Source of the DNA: Macquaria australasica
Taxonomy: Eukaryota > Chordata > Actinopteri > Centrarchiformes > Percichthyidae
Reading direction: 5' to 3'
DNA length: 64,000 bases
NCBI GenBank assembly: GCA_005408345.1
Contig: SEMN01001015.1
Coordinates: forward strand, 1-64,000
Below are positions 1 to 11,313 of the stretch, one piece after another. The notes beneath the pieces were generated by a model. That model worked only from the letters and a program-made list of their open reading frames with translations, made no database searches and was not told where the DNA came from. Position 1 is the stretch's first letter; every line of letters starts with the position of its first letter. The position numbers and the translations under genes were made by a program.

Positions 1-303
1 CTCCACACTGCCAGAGCATCCTATGTCTCCTCCGTTGTCATCCTGCTGGACCTTTCAGCAGCGTTTGACACAGTGAACCACCAGATCGTCCTCTTCACCC
101 TCCAAGAACTGGGAGTCTCAGGCTCTGCACTCTCCCTGGTCACATCCTACCTCAAGGACTGCACTTGGAGATAATCTGTGTCTGAACCTTGTAGCCTCAC
201 TACCGAGGTCCCTCAGGGTTCTACTCTGAGTCCTCTCCCCTTTTCTCTTTACACCAACTCACTTGGCTCTGTTATTCACTCACATGGCTGTTCCTACCAC
301 AGC
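1..303 (+). pseudogene. LINE reverse transcriptase fragment, 5' half
   Basis: Reads as the palm region of a non-LTR retrotransposon RT. The translation includes LLDLSAAFDTVNHQIV, block A with a catalytic Asp, and EVPQGSTLSPL, the usual G-VPQGS block. A stop lies near base 174, in the stretch where the family has a loop, so the copy is dead. The frame breaks at about 303, where an antisense LINE tail is inserted, and resumes at about 473 with YADDTQL. The style fits the CR1/L2/Rex1 group of fish LINEs, but I cannot fix the clade by eye. The element begins upstream of the window. Confidence 0.8.
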
Positions 304-472
304 TATTCAATTCAATTCAATTCAGTTTTATTTATATAGCGCCATATCATAACAAAGTTATCTCAGGGCACTTTTTCGAATAGAGCAGGTCTAGACCGAC
401 TCTTTATATTTACAGAGACCCAACAGTTCCCACCATGAGCAAGCACTATGCGACAGTGGCAAGGAAAAACTC
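304..472 (-). mobile_element. Short antisense L2-type LINE 3' tail inserted in another LINE
   Basis: About 170 bp that nearly match the last part of the L2-type LINE at 38643-42620. It carries the TTCAATTCAATTCAG terminus, the GCGCCATATCATAACAAAG block and the CCCACCATGAGCAAGCAC block. It is a severely 5'-truncated insertion in antisense. It interrupts the RT just before its YADD catalytic motif. Similar bases on both sides (CTACCACAGCTAT and CTACCGCTAT) look like an imperfect target-site duplication. Confidence 0.85.
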
Positions 473-885
473 CCTACCGCTATGCAGATGACACTCAACT
501 AATTCTTTAAAACTAAAACTAATTCTCTTTTCCCTGGTCTAAAACCCAGGTGACAGCATGACAGCATGACATCTCTCATGTCAGCACACCAGCACAACTT
601 CGATAAGAGGTGCTCTTCCTTCCAGGGAAGGCATCTCCTGTGCATGACCTCTCCATTACCATTGATAATGCTGTGGTCTCCCCAGCTCGGACTGCAAGGA
701 ACCTGGGTTTGACACTGGATGAGCAGCTGTCCTTTGCTGCCAACATTGTTGTGACAACCCACTCCTACAGATTAATTCTCCACAACATCAGGAGGATTAG
801 TCCGTTCCTCCTCAGGAGGCAGTGCAGGTTCTGGTTCAGGCTTTTGTCATTTTGCACCTAGACTACTGCAACTCGCTCCTGGGAA
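473..885 (+). pseudogene. LINE reverse transcriptase fragment, 3' half
   Basis: Continuation of the RT that starts at base 1. It has YADDTQL (the catalytic DD pair), then after a lesion SPVHDLSITIDNAVVSP, ARNLGLTLDEQLSF, HNIRRISPFLLRR, and in another frame VQAFVILHLDYCNSLLG. These are the conserved post-palm blocks of fish CR1/L2/Rex1-group LINEs. At least two frame changes and stops make it non-coding. Sequence similarity stops at about 885. Confidence 0.8.
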
Positions 886-1473
886 AATAGAAAAAAGAAC
901 TTTCTCTATCTCTTGTTGTTTCTAAATTTAGCACTTGAATCAGTTCAGTATATTTGATGAAGCTGATGTATTTGCATGATTCTAGCCATTTTTGGGTTGT
1001 ATACACATGATTGAATGCACTTATTGTAAGTTGCTTGGCTAACACTTTGGAGTCTGTTCCAGTCTGGGTCAGTTAGTGTTGAAAGTTGGGAGATAAATGC
1101 ATATAGTTATTGTTATTCTAAGTGCCTGACAACTATTATATTATGGAAAGGATCCCTATAGAGATAAACATTTTGGTTAAATAGTAAGATCCTTTTTGTT
1201 TAATCAGAAACACTGTTGTCTTCCAGCAACAACTCACCTCTTGCAAGATTTCAGAGCGAGACTTCTCCTTGAGCAAGACTGTCAGACACTTAGAATTACA
1301 ATCTGAGCCTGTAAGTGGCAAAAAAAAAACAAGCACTTTTAGTGGACATACTTTGACGAGCGCAGTTGCCCACAAGAATTACGTTGCAGTCATTGCAGCC
1401 GGTTTTGCAGCTGTCGGCTGAGGCGACCTACTGGACCAATTCCAAAACTTTTTATACCTATTAGTCATTTAGA

Positions 1474-1517
<44 letters not shown>

Positions 1518-4152
1518 CCCAGGTTTAAAAATACCAGAATTACCCTTTAACTTGTAAGGAAAATGCAAACAAAGGTTGCTTTAAAGATTTATTGATTGAT
1601 TTTCTTCTAGGTTTTTGGGGGGTTTGTTTTTTTTGGCCAACTTTAGCCATCAGTTGATATGGCTATTGTTTTAGCAAGCAGCAGAGAGAGAGAGCAACAT
1701 TGGCATTCATTTGGAGTCGTGTTTCTGTCCACCTGATGGAAGTCCACTATTCACTCTATCGCTGTTTGGTCTCCATCAACTCTGGTTCTAAATGTTCCAC
1801 TATATTTCTCAGCTAATCGCTAACTTTGTCTGTCATTTGGTGCTGGGCAAGTAGTCTACAGTGGGTTTATCAGAGCTTTTTTGCTGAAAAAATCCCCCTG
1901 CTTCTGCTGGAAACGAGATTGATGAGAACGTTGAGACTAAGACAAACCAGTAAAGTTGCAGAAAAAAACAAAACAAGTTGAGAGAAGCTAAAGCAGTCTG
2001 TAGAGCTGAGGGGAACTGCAGAGGTGTGTGATACTACTTTGTGGGCTATGAGCAAGACCTTTCACATTATATAGTCATTTGAGCCAGTGTTAATATAAAA
2101 ATATTTATCAGTGCTGCTTTAAGTGTTTAAACAAACAACAAATGCTGTACTTTTTCTGGTGAGGACAGTCTCATTTCAGCTAAAGTCCTGTGCCAGGTTC
2201 AAGCTCAGAATGTTGCATTTACATGTCACCATCTGAACCACCAGGACGCCATTGAGTTTTGTTTTAAGGCCCCCTTCTGTGCAGGTCAATCAGGCAGGAA
2301 GTGAATTAAAAGTTCCACAGTAATGGCCCTGGGGAAGAATTGTGAAACTAATTTGCCAAAGAGTACTGCAATCACAAATATTGATTATCTGAAGACCAGC
2401 ATATACAAGTGCCAAAGCTGAGATTTGATAGCAAAGGGATCTCACTCTCTCTCTCTCTCTCCATTAACAACTGATAGAGCCCAGGGACACAACAAGCTAC
2501 AAACACAAAAACACACTCGGTCTGGTCCCAACCTCATCCCTCCATTGTGCACAGAGAATCAATGTTCCCAAGTCTTGTATATCTGCCCCTAACTTTGTAT
2601 TTTTTTCTCTTCTGTACCCTCCCAACACACCAATACAACTACACACACACACTCATCAATGTGTATGGACTCAAGGCATTGAACCTCCACTGTATAGATG
2701 ACGATTATTCCCTCAGATATCTGTCACCTCACAACCTTTTTTCCACATCCTGAAGGCTATCATTTGCCATTTGACAATCTGACCATTTATATCCACACTC
2801 AGACACACTCATTCCTGTCAACTGGTGGCATTCACTGTATCTCTCAGCAGCCATCACCCTCATCTACATTTCAACGTACTTTGGATGATTTATCATTAAA
2901 TTATATGATATAGACCTCAAAGGCAGAATATTATCCATGACCCAGATAACCCTCTCCAAAAATAACTAATGTGATTACAAGGCAATTAGACACCAATCTG
3001 TGAGTTGGAGAGGCAGCACTTGCCTAGAGTGGCAGTTAATGCGTGTGTCTGTGTGTTCGCTCCACTTGTGCGTGCCAACTGGGCGTGTTATTTGGCTTCT
3101 GCCCACCTGGAAGTCTGTGAGCCTCTTATTGGCTCTATGAGCCTGCAGTCCCCACACACATAGAGAGATGAATGATCCTGGTACACGCCTGCCCTGAGGG
3201 CTAATGTGTTGAATTATGTGTGTGTTGTGTTGAACCCAGAAAGCGAATGTTTGAGCCTACACCCAGAAAAAAAGGAGTGGTGTAGTGGTTACATAATGAC
3301 TCAAACAACTTACTGATTGGTTAAAACAAGCACTCCTGCTATTGATCCCGTTAACGATGGCATTATAGCCATCACTACAAAAGTGCCAAATTGAACCGTG
3401 CTGATTATTTTGTTATTGCTCTTCAGTGGAGCAAAAAATGTAAAGTTTGCACTTGGGATGCACAAAAAGCAGGACATGGAGTCACAAAATATAAACTGTT
3501 TTTTCCTGTGGGGAGCATAAATGTACTCGAAAGTATTAGTAATCATCATGTGTTATGCAATATCTTGGGTGCAAGTGGAAATTTTGGTGTAAGGTAATAG
3601 AGACAAGACTGTGGGATCACTCTAATAATGGGATTCATCCTCTGGGGACCATGAATATCAACAATTTGAATTGAGGGTGGTGTATGATGTGCAAAATTAA
3701 AGGGTTCATCCTCTGAGGAGCATGAGCTATGTGATCAGCAAAAGTTTTGGCCTCATGCAACCAATCACTCGGAAGAACAGAACTGTTCTAAAGTGGCAAC
3801 TATGACTGATTTAAGGGAACTTATCACATTCACAAATTTTCTCTATAAATGAAATCACAAGCGGTCCAGGCCTGCCAAACAGTCAATCACAGTCTGCCCA
3901 CCTCCACAGGTGGAAAACATTTGTTTGACTTAAGAATTATAATGCCTTAACAACGTAAAAATCAGGAATTCTTTGGAAAATTCTGTCACTCCAACAGCTG
4001 CCTCAGCTGCCTTTATGCAATTAGTCCTGGGGAACATCCTCTGTTGCACCCGACAGTGTAACATCAACTAAAATCTCTCATCCACCACTGTGACTTTCAC
4101 TTCCTCTTGACCACCTCCAGTCTCATGGACAATTTTTTTGGGATAGAACTAC
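886..4152. other. No gene recognised
   Basis: AT-rich non-coding DNA. Short open frames here show no recognisable motif. Visible items are an (AT)n array, a CT run at about 2445-2460, and at about 3590-3740 two loose copies of a 'GGGACCATGAAT' type phrase that also occurs near 6695 and 47150, probably old dispersed repeat. Confidence 0.5.
1476..1514. repeat. (AT)n microsatellite
   Basis: Uninterrupted AT dinucleotide array of about 39 bp. Confidence 0.97.
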
Positions 4153-4928
4153 ATCGTTAGCCTCATAGCATAATTGCCTAAGTCATATTTCAATGTTTTT
4201 GGAAAACAAGAAAAAACACAATTTTTAGAAAACACATTGGTATTTTTTATTGATATTGTAACAGTACATTCAAACAGATGTGTGAACAAGTATGCAAAAA
4301 GAAAAAGACCCATCATCAATTGCCTAACAAATAAAAGTGACTTAGGCAGTATATGCCATGACTTAGGCATTTTTTTCTCTTACATATAAATGCAAACATA
4401 ACATAACCAAAGTTGTTTTACTCTCCTAAATATAACCAAGATGTGTTACTTGTCAACCTTAACCAAGTTGTTTCTTAATTTCTAACCTTAACTACTGTTT
4501 TCCTTTCCCACCCTTAATCGAAGTTCCATTCAGGTGCTTGAAAAATGACTTCACTTGAAGATTTGCTTAAAAATGTCTAAAATTGCCTAAATGTCTTTTT
4601 ATGGTGATGTTTCTTATTTTAAGTGTAAAGATTTGTTCTGACCAGAAATGAGGTAATATTTTGCTAGTGTTAGCTAGCCCTTAAGCTACTTCATCATACC
4701 TTGTAGCAAAAAATGTGATTTAAAGTTTAAATACACAGTTCATAATCCCTTTGATTGACTGAAATTACATTTAGTGTCTAGAAAATCATCTTACCAGATG
4801 AAAACGAATCAAAGAGAAGAGCTAATGCTTCACTTGTGGACAGCAGAGCCCTCTTTCTCATGCTTTCTGCCATTTTGTTTGTAGCATCAAAATTGCCTAA
4901 GTCAAAGAGATGACTAAGGCAGATAGTA
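4153..4928 (-). mobile_element. TIR element copy A, one end missing
   Basis: About 775 bp matching, in inverted orientation and with very few differences, bases 61700 down to about 60925 of copy B. It begins with the same terminal inverted repeat (starting ATCGTTAGCCTCATAGCATA). It also contains the minus-strand 31-codon ORF MAESMRKRAL...KMIF at about 4778-4873. The match stops abruptly at about 4927 (GACTAAGGCAGATAGT), where a GC-rich block begins. The last about 145 bp and the second TIR are absent. Strand is given relative to the ORF. Superfamily unknown; see copy B. Confidence 0.85.
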
Positions 4929-5874
4929 TCCGCTGCCAGCGCCGCCGATCCTCTGCTGTCCAGTGCTACAAGACGCTTGTCACCTAATCCTGGAATCCCG
5001 GTTGGCGGTCCGGCCGACTTCTGCTCTCCAGTCGGCGGCCCGGCCAGCTTCTGCTCCTGATTCCCGGTTGGCGGTCCGGCCAACTTCTGCTCTCCAGTCG
5101 GCGGTCCGGCCAGCTTCTGCTCCTGATCCCCGGTTGGCGGTCCGGCTGACTTCTGCTCTTCAGTCGGCGGCCCGGCCAGCTCCTGCCCCCCAGACCCAGT
5201 TGGCGAACCAGCCGACATCGGTTCCAGTTCCCGAGTCGGCAGTCCAGTCGCTTCTGGATCTGAACCAAGCAATAGCAACCCAAATCGCTCAGGTAACCAA
5301 CCAAATCTCTTGGATAACAACTCGACTTACCCCTTCTGTGGCTCCGGGTTCATCACCTCCAGCGCCGGTTCCGGTCCAGCCGCCGCCGCAGCCTCAGCCT
5401 CAGCCTCAGCCTCCTGTGCCCATCGGGCTGCCGCCGCAGTCTCAGCCTCAGCCTCCTGTGCCCGTTGAGCTGCCACCGCCGCAGCCTCCTGCTCCAGTGT
5501 CCGTCGAGCTGCCTCAGCCTCCTGTGCCCATCGGGCTGCCGCCGCAGTCTCAGCCTCAGCCTCCTGTGCCCATCGAGCTGCCGCCGCAGCAGCCTCCTGC
5601 TCCAGTGTCCGTCGAGCTGCCGCCGCCGCAGCAGCCTCCCGCTCCAGTGTCCGTCGAGCTGCCGCCGCCTGCTCCAGTGTCCGTCGAGCTGCCGCCGCCT
5701 GCTCCAGTGTCCGGTCCGGTCTCTGTCTTGCCTCCGGGCCGTCCGCCCGGAAGGGTCCGGTCCGGTCTCTGTCTCGCCTCCGGGCTGTCCGCCCGGAAGG
5801 GTCCTGTCCGGTCTCTGTCCTGCCCCTGGGCCGTCCTCCCGAGTGGCTCCCCACGTCTGGTTTTTTTCTCTTGA
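4929..5874 (+). repeat. GC-rich tandem-repeat block with 303-codon open frame
   Basis: Sharply GC-rich against AT-rich surroundings. The first part (about 4999-5230) is a 66-bp tandem repeat; CGGTTGGCGG recurs at 4999, 5065 and 5131, with a decayed fourth start at about 5197. The second part (about 5370-5720) is Pro/Gln/Pro-Val rich, with a 30-bp unit (GCTCCAGTGTCCGTCGAGCT) near 5640-5710. The third repeats CTCCGGGCCGTCCGCCCGG-like units. Because most periods are multiples of 3, several frames stay open on both strands, so open length alone is weak evidence for a gene. The plus frame (4963-5874) has one non-repetitive stretch, SLLDLNQAIATQIAQVTNQI, that could form a helix and resembles a gag-like linker. 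That identity is a guess. Confidence 0.75.
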
Positions 5875-6744
5875 AATATTCTGGAGCCAAAAACACTTTA
5901 AGCTTAACAAGAAGTTTACAGGCAGCGCCATCTTGGGTCACACGTGACACAAAGGAAAACAATTTGCTCTCTATTGTTCACAAATACATATAAATGTATT
6001 AATTACTCTTACAAATATCTATATAACATTTACTCTAGATGTTAAGCAACATATGTACATAATTATACAAGTTTTAAAGCTTCACAAACCTGTAAAACAG
6101 GAAAACTGAGACAGGCGACAAGTGCTTCTTTGCAGTCTAGCTTCCAGACGAATGAGGAAGCAACGAGCGTCCGTTCACAAAGAGTCCAGGGGAGAAGCAA
6201 AGCGCCACACTACCTCCTGCTGGCAACACTGAAATGCTCAACTGTAATATTATTGAGAGACCTTGTAGCCTTACCCCAAGGCTATAACTAACCATTATGG
6301 CATTAGAAAATGACAGGATAACATTCCTAAAATAAAAACTATAAACCAAATTACATAAAATGCATACATTTTGTGTGCGTCACATTAAGCCATTCTTTAT
6401 TACTCTGTGATGAGCTGTACAGATCCCCTTATAACACTACTGATACTGCTGAAATTGTCGTGTTTTCGTCTGCTGACTTACACCAACAGGACTTCAACCT
6501 TCAAATCAGTTAAGAGAGTTTGCTAAATCTGACTTGAAAACACTTGTGTGAACAAGCCTCACAGAAAGAACGTAAGAGATTTAGGATAAGAATATGAAAA
6601 TGTTCTTGTCTTCTTGAGTCCCAATGTCTTATGTGGAGGTAGAGATTTTTGTGTATGGTGTTACAGAATAGGAAGTGAAGTCACCACAGGGGACCATGAA
6701 TGTGCTCAGTAATGTACTGGAAATCTGCCCATGAGATTTCAAGG
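5875..6744. other. No gene recognised
   Basis: AT-rich sequence without recognisable coding or mobile-element motif. Confidence 0.5.
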
Positions 6745-7112
6745 ACAGCTTAATTATCTGTTAATAAGTGCATATTAAAATATTTATGAACCTTATTAAA
6801 GCCTTGTTCTCGCTTTAGATCTGGTAGCTGCAAAAAGCATAGTTAACTGTTAATAAATGAAAAATAACTTTAATGCTATTATAAACAATTAAAAGAAACG
6901 CTGGGCTGTTATTAACATTCTTAAGCAGTCTATTAATTATTAACAAGTTTCTTATGTGTTTATAATCTAACAATAAATGTGTTTTATGATGCTATTATTA
7001 ACACTTGTATAGTCTTACTAACACATAATGTTAATAAGCATCTTATAAGGGCCTTATTACCTATTAACTAACGTTTATTACAAGGACCTCGATAAATTAA
7101 TAAAGCGTTACC
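6745..7112. mobile_element. AT-rich MITE-like repeat, right end
   Basis: A run rich in TTAATAA, TTATTAA and TATTAACA phrases ending in AATAAAGCGTTACC. GGTAACGCTTTATT-type termini are typical of a common fish miniature DNA element. I cannot find the opposite terminus, so this may be a half element. The left border is approximate. Confidence 0.45.
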
Positions 7113-7114
7113 AT

Positions 7115-8470
7115 GGGGGGTAATGTCCTATCTAGTGTAGTCCTCATAACTGAGTGGACCCCAGACTTCACTACCATAAAGGGCGATTGGTTGGATTACA
7201 CTGTCAAATATTTCAGTCAGAATTTTAATTGGTATATCTATTTTGTAAAATGTTCTTCTAGTTGCATAAAATGCTCTACGTGTTTTTGTTTAGCTGCATT
7301 CACTGCCAGACCAAAGTTACCCAGGGCACTGATTTTGAGTCCTAGGTAATCATAACATAGGGTGTGATCTAGATGGGTGTTTCTTAATTTGAATATTTGG
7401 TTTCCTGAGACATGGACTTATATTTGTTGAAGTTGACTATCAGGGCCCAGTTCTGACAATACTGCTCCAGGACATCCAGGTGCTGCTGTAGTCCTTGTGT
7501 GGGTGACATCAACACCAGGTTATCAGCATAGAGCAGAAATTTCAGGGTAAGATCAGAGGTTCCAGATTGCTCTAACAGTAAATGGTAAATGGAATTCACT
7601 TGCTTTTTAACGTGCTTTTTAACCTTAATGGTTACCAAAGCACTGGAGTACTGCTTGGTCATTAATGTAAATTTCTTGGACTAGCTGTTGCCCTGAAAGA
7701 TGCCTCTCCCTTGAGTGAAGAGATCTGTAGTTTTGTTGCCAATTTCTACTCCACACTTATTACTGATATACAATGACTTAATTATAACATAACGTTTACC
7801 CCCTACACTGATCTGGAGAATTTTATAATATATAATAATAATAATATATTCTAATAGTTTTTTTGGTGTACATGATGATTAAGATTAAATGTATAGAGTG
7901 TAAATGTGGTCAGTGGTGCGGTGATTTGGTAAAAAGCCCATTTGCCCTTTACTTAGGACACTGTGTTCCACAAGGAAGGTCAGCATCCGGGCATTGATAA
8001 TGCTGCAGAAAACCTTCCCCAGATTACTGCTCACACAATGCCTCAGTAGTTGTTAGGGTCCAATTTATCTCCACTCTTATGTATTGAGGAAATAAGCCCC
8101 TGACTCCAGATCTCAGGAAAGCAACCTGACTGAAGAATGAGATCGAACAACTGAAGCAGGGCCCATCTCTGCTTGGGGCTGCTGTGTTTCAGCATCTCTG
8201 TCTTGATGCCATCAGCTCCACATGCTTTGCCAGATTTTATTTTTTTTATGCTGTTTTCTAATTCTTTCATTGTAATTAGGTAATCAAGGGGGTTCTGATT
8301 ATTTTTGATTGTTGATTCAAGGATTGTCAAGCTTTGGATCCAGGATGCTGTGACCCAAGAGCGCTCTTCAGGACCATAGTCCTCAAGGACCTTGAGCTTA
8401 AAATGAAAGTATAAACAAGCAAGCTGAAAAAACTGATAAATAAGCAGACTGAAATTCAAAATCATGATAG
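7115..8470 (-). pseudogene. LINE RT and C-terminal region (decayed)
   Basis: Minus-strand RT in several frames. In order: MKELENSIKKIKSGKACGAD, GIKTEMLKHSS, CFPEIWSQGLISSIHKSGDK, LDPNNYRGI, then (about 8050-7860) FCSIINARMLTFL and GFLPNHRTTDHI. Next comes LLYADNLVLMSPT, where the usual YADD reads YADN, then QNWALIVNFNKYKSM. The tail (7380-7115) has LAVNA and a VLPIALYGSEVWG-like segment. Stops and frameshifts are frequent, and the catalytic second Asp is lost. This is a fish LINE distinct from the L2 copies, possibly Nimb/Tx1-like, but I cannot assign the clade. Its 5' part lies at 9378-10282, beyond a SINE. Confidence 0.75.
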
Positions 8471-9041
8471 GACTGTTTTAATTCTTTTCTGACATTCTTG
8501 CAGTCCTTGTTGTATCACCCACTTTAGATGCAGAGCTGTTCTTAGTAAGACCTGCTATATATATAAATGAATGATATATAAATGATAAGTATAATTTATC
8601 TTTGTAACAGCAATGTTTAATTGGTTTGGTTGAAACTGTACAGAGAGGAATGTGTTAATTAGATCAGTGATTTCAGGTGGCACGATTACATTTTTAAATC
8701 TAACTTCACCATAAGGAGTCCATTTTATATTGATTATTTATTTTATGTAATTTACAGTGCTCAGGTTCTGTTATTGTCTTATAGCGGCTGGACGGTTGTT
8801 CCTTCTACAGACAGGATCCGAATGTGTTCAGTGAACACAAAGAAAAAGAAAAAGAGAAAACAAAAACAAACAGTCTGTTGCTTGTCCAGCGAGTTGAGGA
8901 CTGTGGCCTAGGCTAGTTAAAATACAAATGTTTGATGTAGGGGGACACCTCCTGTATCAATTTGACGTGGCAGTGGAGAGGTGCGCGCCAAGTCTTATAA
9001 TCTTGGTGACGTCATGGCCACATTAGTAATTAATTACAAAC
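8471..9041 (-). other. Probable decayed LINE interior
   Basis: Lies between two recognisable parts of the same minus-strand LINE. No clear motif survives apart from a short Arg/Lys-rich segment next to 8470. Confidence 0.35.
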
Positions 9042-9055
9042 ATAAATCATATATA

Positions 9056-9363
9056 GGGCGGCACGGTGGTGCAGTGGTTAGCACTGTCGCCTCACAGCAA
9101 GAGAGTTCTGGGTTTGCACCCGCTGGCTGGCTGGAGCCCATCCAAAGACATGCAGGTTAGGTTAATTGGTGATTCTAAATTGTCCGTAGGTGTGATTGTA
9201 GGTGTGAATGTTTGTCTGTCTCTGTGTGTCAGCCCTGTGATTGACTGGCGACCAGTCCTGGGTGTACCCCGCCTCTCGCCCAATGTCAGCTGGGATTGGC
9301 TTCAGCCCCCCGCGACCCTCTAAGAGGATAAGTGGTATAGAAAATGGATGGATGGATGGATGG
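9056..9363 (+). mobile_element. tRNA-headed SINE with 14-bp TSD
   Basis: Starts GGGCGGCACGGTGGTGCAGT, with an A-box-like TGGTGCAGTGGTTAGC and a decayed B box (GGTTTGCACCC). It continues with the conserved body CCAAAGACATGCAGGTTAGG and CAGCCCTGTGATTGACTGGC, and ends in (GGAT)n. It is flanked by perfect 14-bp direct repeats ATAAATCATATATA at 9042-9055 and 9364-9377. The segment between the B box and CCAAAGACATG is deleted compared with the copy at 29077-29345. It sits inside the minus-strand LINE. Confidence 0.9.
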
Positions 9364-9377
9364 ATAAATCATATATA

Positions 9378-10282
9378 ATGACAAGTAAAACAGTACGTTC
9401 AAATTAAAATTCAATATACAACATAATCAGGAATTAAGGAGCAGACAGCAGCCTGTATTTTTTTTCCTAACCAAGAATCTTAAAGATGAGTTGTAGCAGT
9501 TGCTTCACATCTGGGGTCAGTCTGTGGAGTATTGGGGAGACTGGGCTGTGGTGATGCCTGGCTGCTGGGGCCATCCTTGTGAGCCTGTGTCTCTAGTTCA
9601 ACTTTGACGGTGCTGCTCTATTTCATCTTTCAGCTTTTGTGTCAGACACTTTGTTCTCTTTAAATTACATTATCTCCACTTCTAGGAAGGAGAGACATTC
9701 CTGAATGCACTGCACTGACACTGGTGTCCTGGGTGTGTGAGGGCTATTGAAGCAGGTTGGTGGAGGAGTGCTGGAGGCTGTGTGGACATGGGAGGTTGTG
9801 CTGGGAGCTGAAGGCTGGGTGGTTGAATCTGATGGATTTTTAACTCTGGTAGATGAAGGCCAGATGTTTGAATTTGATTGAGCTGTAGGCACAGAGGCCT
9901 TTTTTTCGCACAAGTGAGAGTTTTCAGTTTGCTGAAGTCTCTTTCAAACTCTTCCAGTTTTGTCTGAGACCCTTGAACCATCACTGTGCCTGTGTTGTAT
10001 AAACTGATGTTGAATTTTGGTACAGTATCTGTATATAGCTGTTGGATGGATTTGTTGCCAGTCATTTTAAGGTCATTAGATTGCTCACGGAGAGTGGAAT
10101 GCCAAGCTTCTGGGTGCTCTGTAAAGAACAGCAGGTCTGTTATTACTCTTCTGTCACGTTGCCTTTTAAAGTTTGCTCTGAGTGTCTCAGGGTGGTATCT
10201 AAGTAGCTTGCTTCTGTATTTCTTCTCTGGGTAGTGTATCACCAGACAATCTAGACTCCGTCCATCTGGTTATAGTTGTTTT
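9378..10282 (-). pseudogene. LINE N-terminal ORF region
   Basis: A 186-codon open frame (10242 to 9682) starts MIHYPEKKYRSKLLRYHPET and includes FNISLYNTGTVMVQGSQTKL and EEFERDFSKLK. The 'LY-TGTVMVQGS' phrase is typical of an upstream ORF in fish LINEs. After it comes a Pro/Gln/Ser/Thr-rich linker, and the frame stops at 9682. Towards 9400 stops are frequent. It is in line with the RT at 7115-8470 and interrupted by the SINE at 9056 and the solo LTR at 10283. RNA or DNA binding is inferred only. Confidence 0.6.
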
Positions 10283-10669
10283 TGTCATGATCCCACATGG
10301 ACACTGTGTGTGTTTGGTCTTGTGTCCGGTTTTATTTGGTATTCCCAGGTCTTGTCTCTTGCGTGTTGTTTATTTCCTGTTTTATTTTGAAATCCTTTCT
10401 GTCTGGTCTGTCTTGTTCCTGTCCTTGTGTCTGATTTCCCACACCTGTGTTCTTTTGCTCACCTGCCTCTGATTCCCTCGTTTAGTTGTTCCCTATTTAT
10501 ACCGGCCCCTTTCCTTTGTTCTGTGTCATGTATCTCGTGTTTCCCTGTGTGTGGGTTCCTGAGTTTTTGTAAGTTTATTTTGTATTTAATAAATCTTTGA
10601 ACTTCTTCAGCCTCTCCACCTGTCTGCACTTGGGTCCTCTCCCTGCTGCCTAGATGGCAACCCTTAACA
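10283..10669 (+). mobile_element. Solo LTR, 387 bp, TSD GTTTT
   Basis: Begins TGTCATGATCC and ends CCCTTAACA. It is flanked by perfect 5-bp repeats GTTTT (10278-10282 and 10670-10674), the size expected from an LTR integrase. Internal signals read on the plus strand: TATA-like CTATTTATACC at about 10492 and a polyadenylation signal AATAAA at about 10588. No internal retroviral-type region is attached, so it is a solo LTR left by recombination. It is inserted in a LINE remnant. Confidence 0.9.
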
Positions 10670-10674
10670 GTTTT

Positions 10675-11225
10675 GGGTCCGTTTTTGAGAAAAACAGAGC
10701 TAAGCTGTTTAGCTATGTTTTTTTACATGGATGTACTAGAACTTTCTAATCTTTGTTGTTGCTTTCCTCCCCCTTTTGCTGTCATCTTTAGTAGTTTTGT
10801 CTTTGTTGGTCTTAAATTCCATGGCAGCTGACAGTTAGTGCTGTTACAAGTTGGCATACTAAGTAGCTAGCTTCTCCCACACTTTTACTGATTTTAGTTT
10901 ACTGGTTTCTCAGATTAACTTGATCTACTACCACTTTGTTCCCAAATGTCTTAAATTCTTTAAGTTTAATTTAATATTTGCCCCTAAACTTGATTTAAAA
11001 GCAATTCAATTATTTGCTGAAGGAGGAGCTCATGTTTTGTTGCTTCTTCTCTCTTGGTTGCCTGGCAACATGCTCTCTCCACCATCTGCTGCTGTCTGTC
11101 TGCCTTTCTCTCTCTCCATATCCATTCTTTCTCTTTCCATTATCTGCTGCTGTCTCTCCATCATCTGCTGCTGTCTGTGTGTCTCTCTCTCTCCATCCAT
11201 CGTCTACTAGAGGGTGGAATGTATA
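10675..11225. other. No gene recognised; low-complexity CT-rich part
   Basis: The first about 100 bp may be the 5' continuation of the minus-strand LINE. From 11080 to 11200 the sequence is CT-rich with repeated ATCTGCTGCTGTCTG. No coding motif seen. Confidence 0.4.
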
Positions 11226-11313
11226 AAGGGTACAGTATAGACCTGCTCTACATGAAAAAGTGCCCTGAGATAACTTTATGATTTAGCGCTATATAAATAA
11301 AACTGAATTGAAT
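11226..11313 (+). mobile_element. L2-type LINE 3' tail
   Basis: Matches the last about 85 bp of the L2 family: GCCCTGAGATAACTTTATG, then AGCGCTATATAAATAAAACT, then GAATTGAAT. Diverged copy. Confidence 0.8.

Noticed and set aside
4778..5962. Several minus-strand frames of 106-211 codons in the GC-rich block
   Set aside because: They mirror the plus-strand repeat; periods of 66 and 30 bp keep all frames open. Composition (Ala/Arg/Gln runs) is what the repeat dictates.
9056..9128. Possible functional tRNA gene
   Set aside because: tRNA-like boxes are followed by a SINE body and GGAT tail, the B box is mutated, and no cloverleaf with a proper acceptor stem can be drawn.
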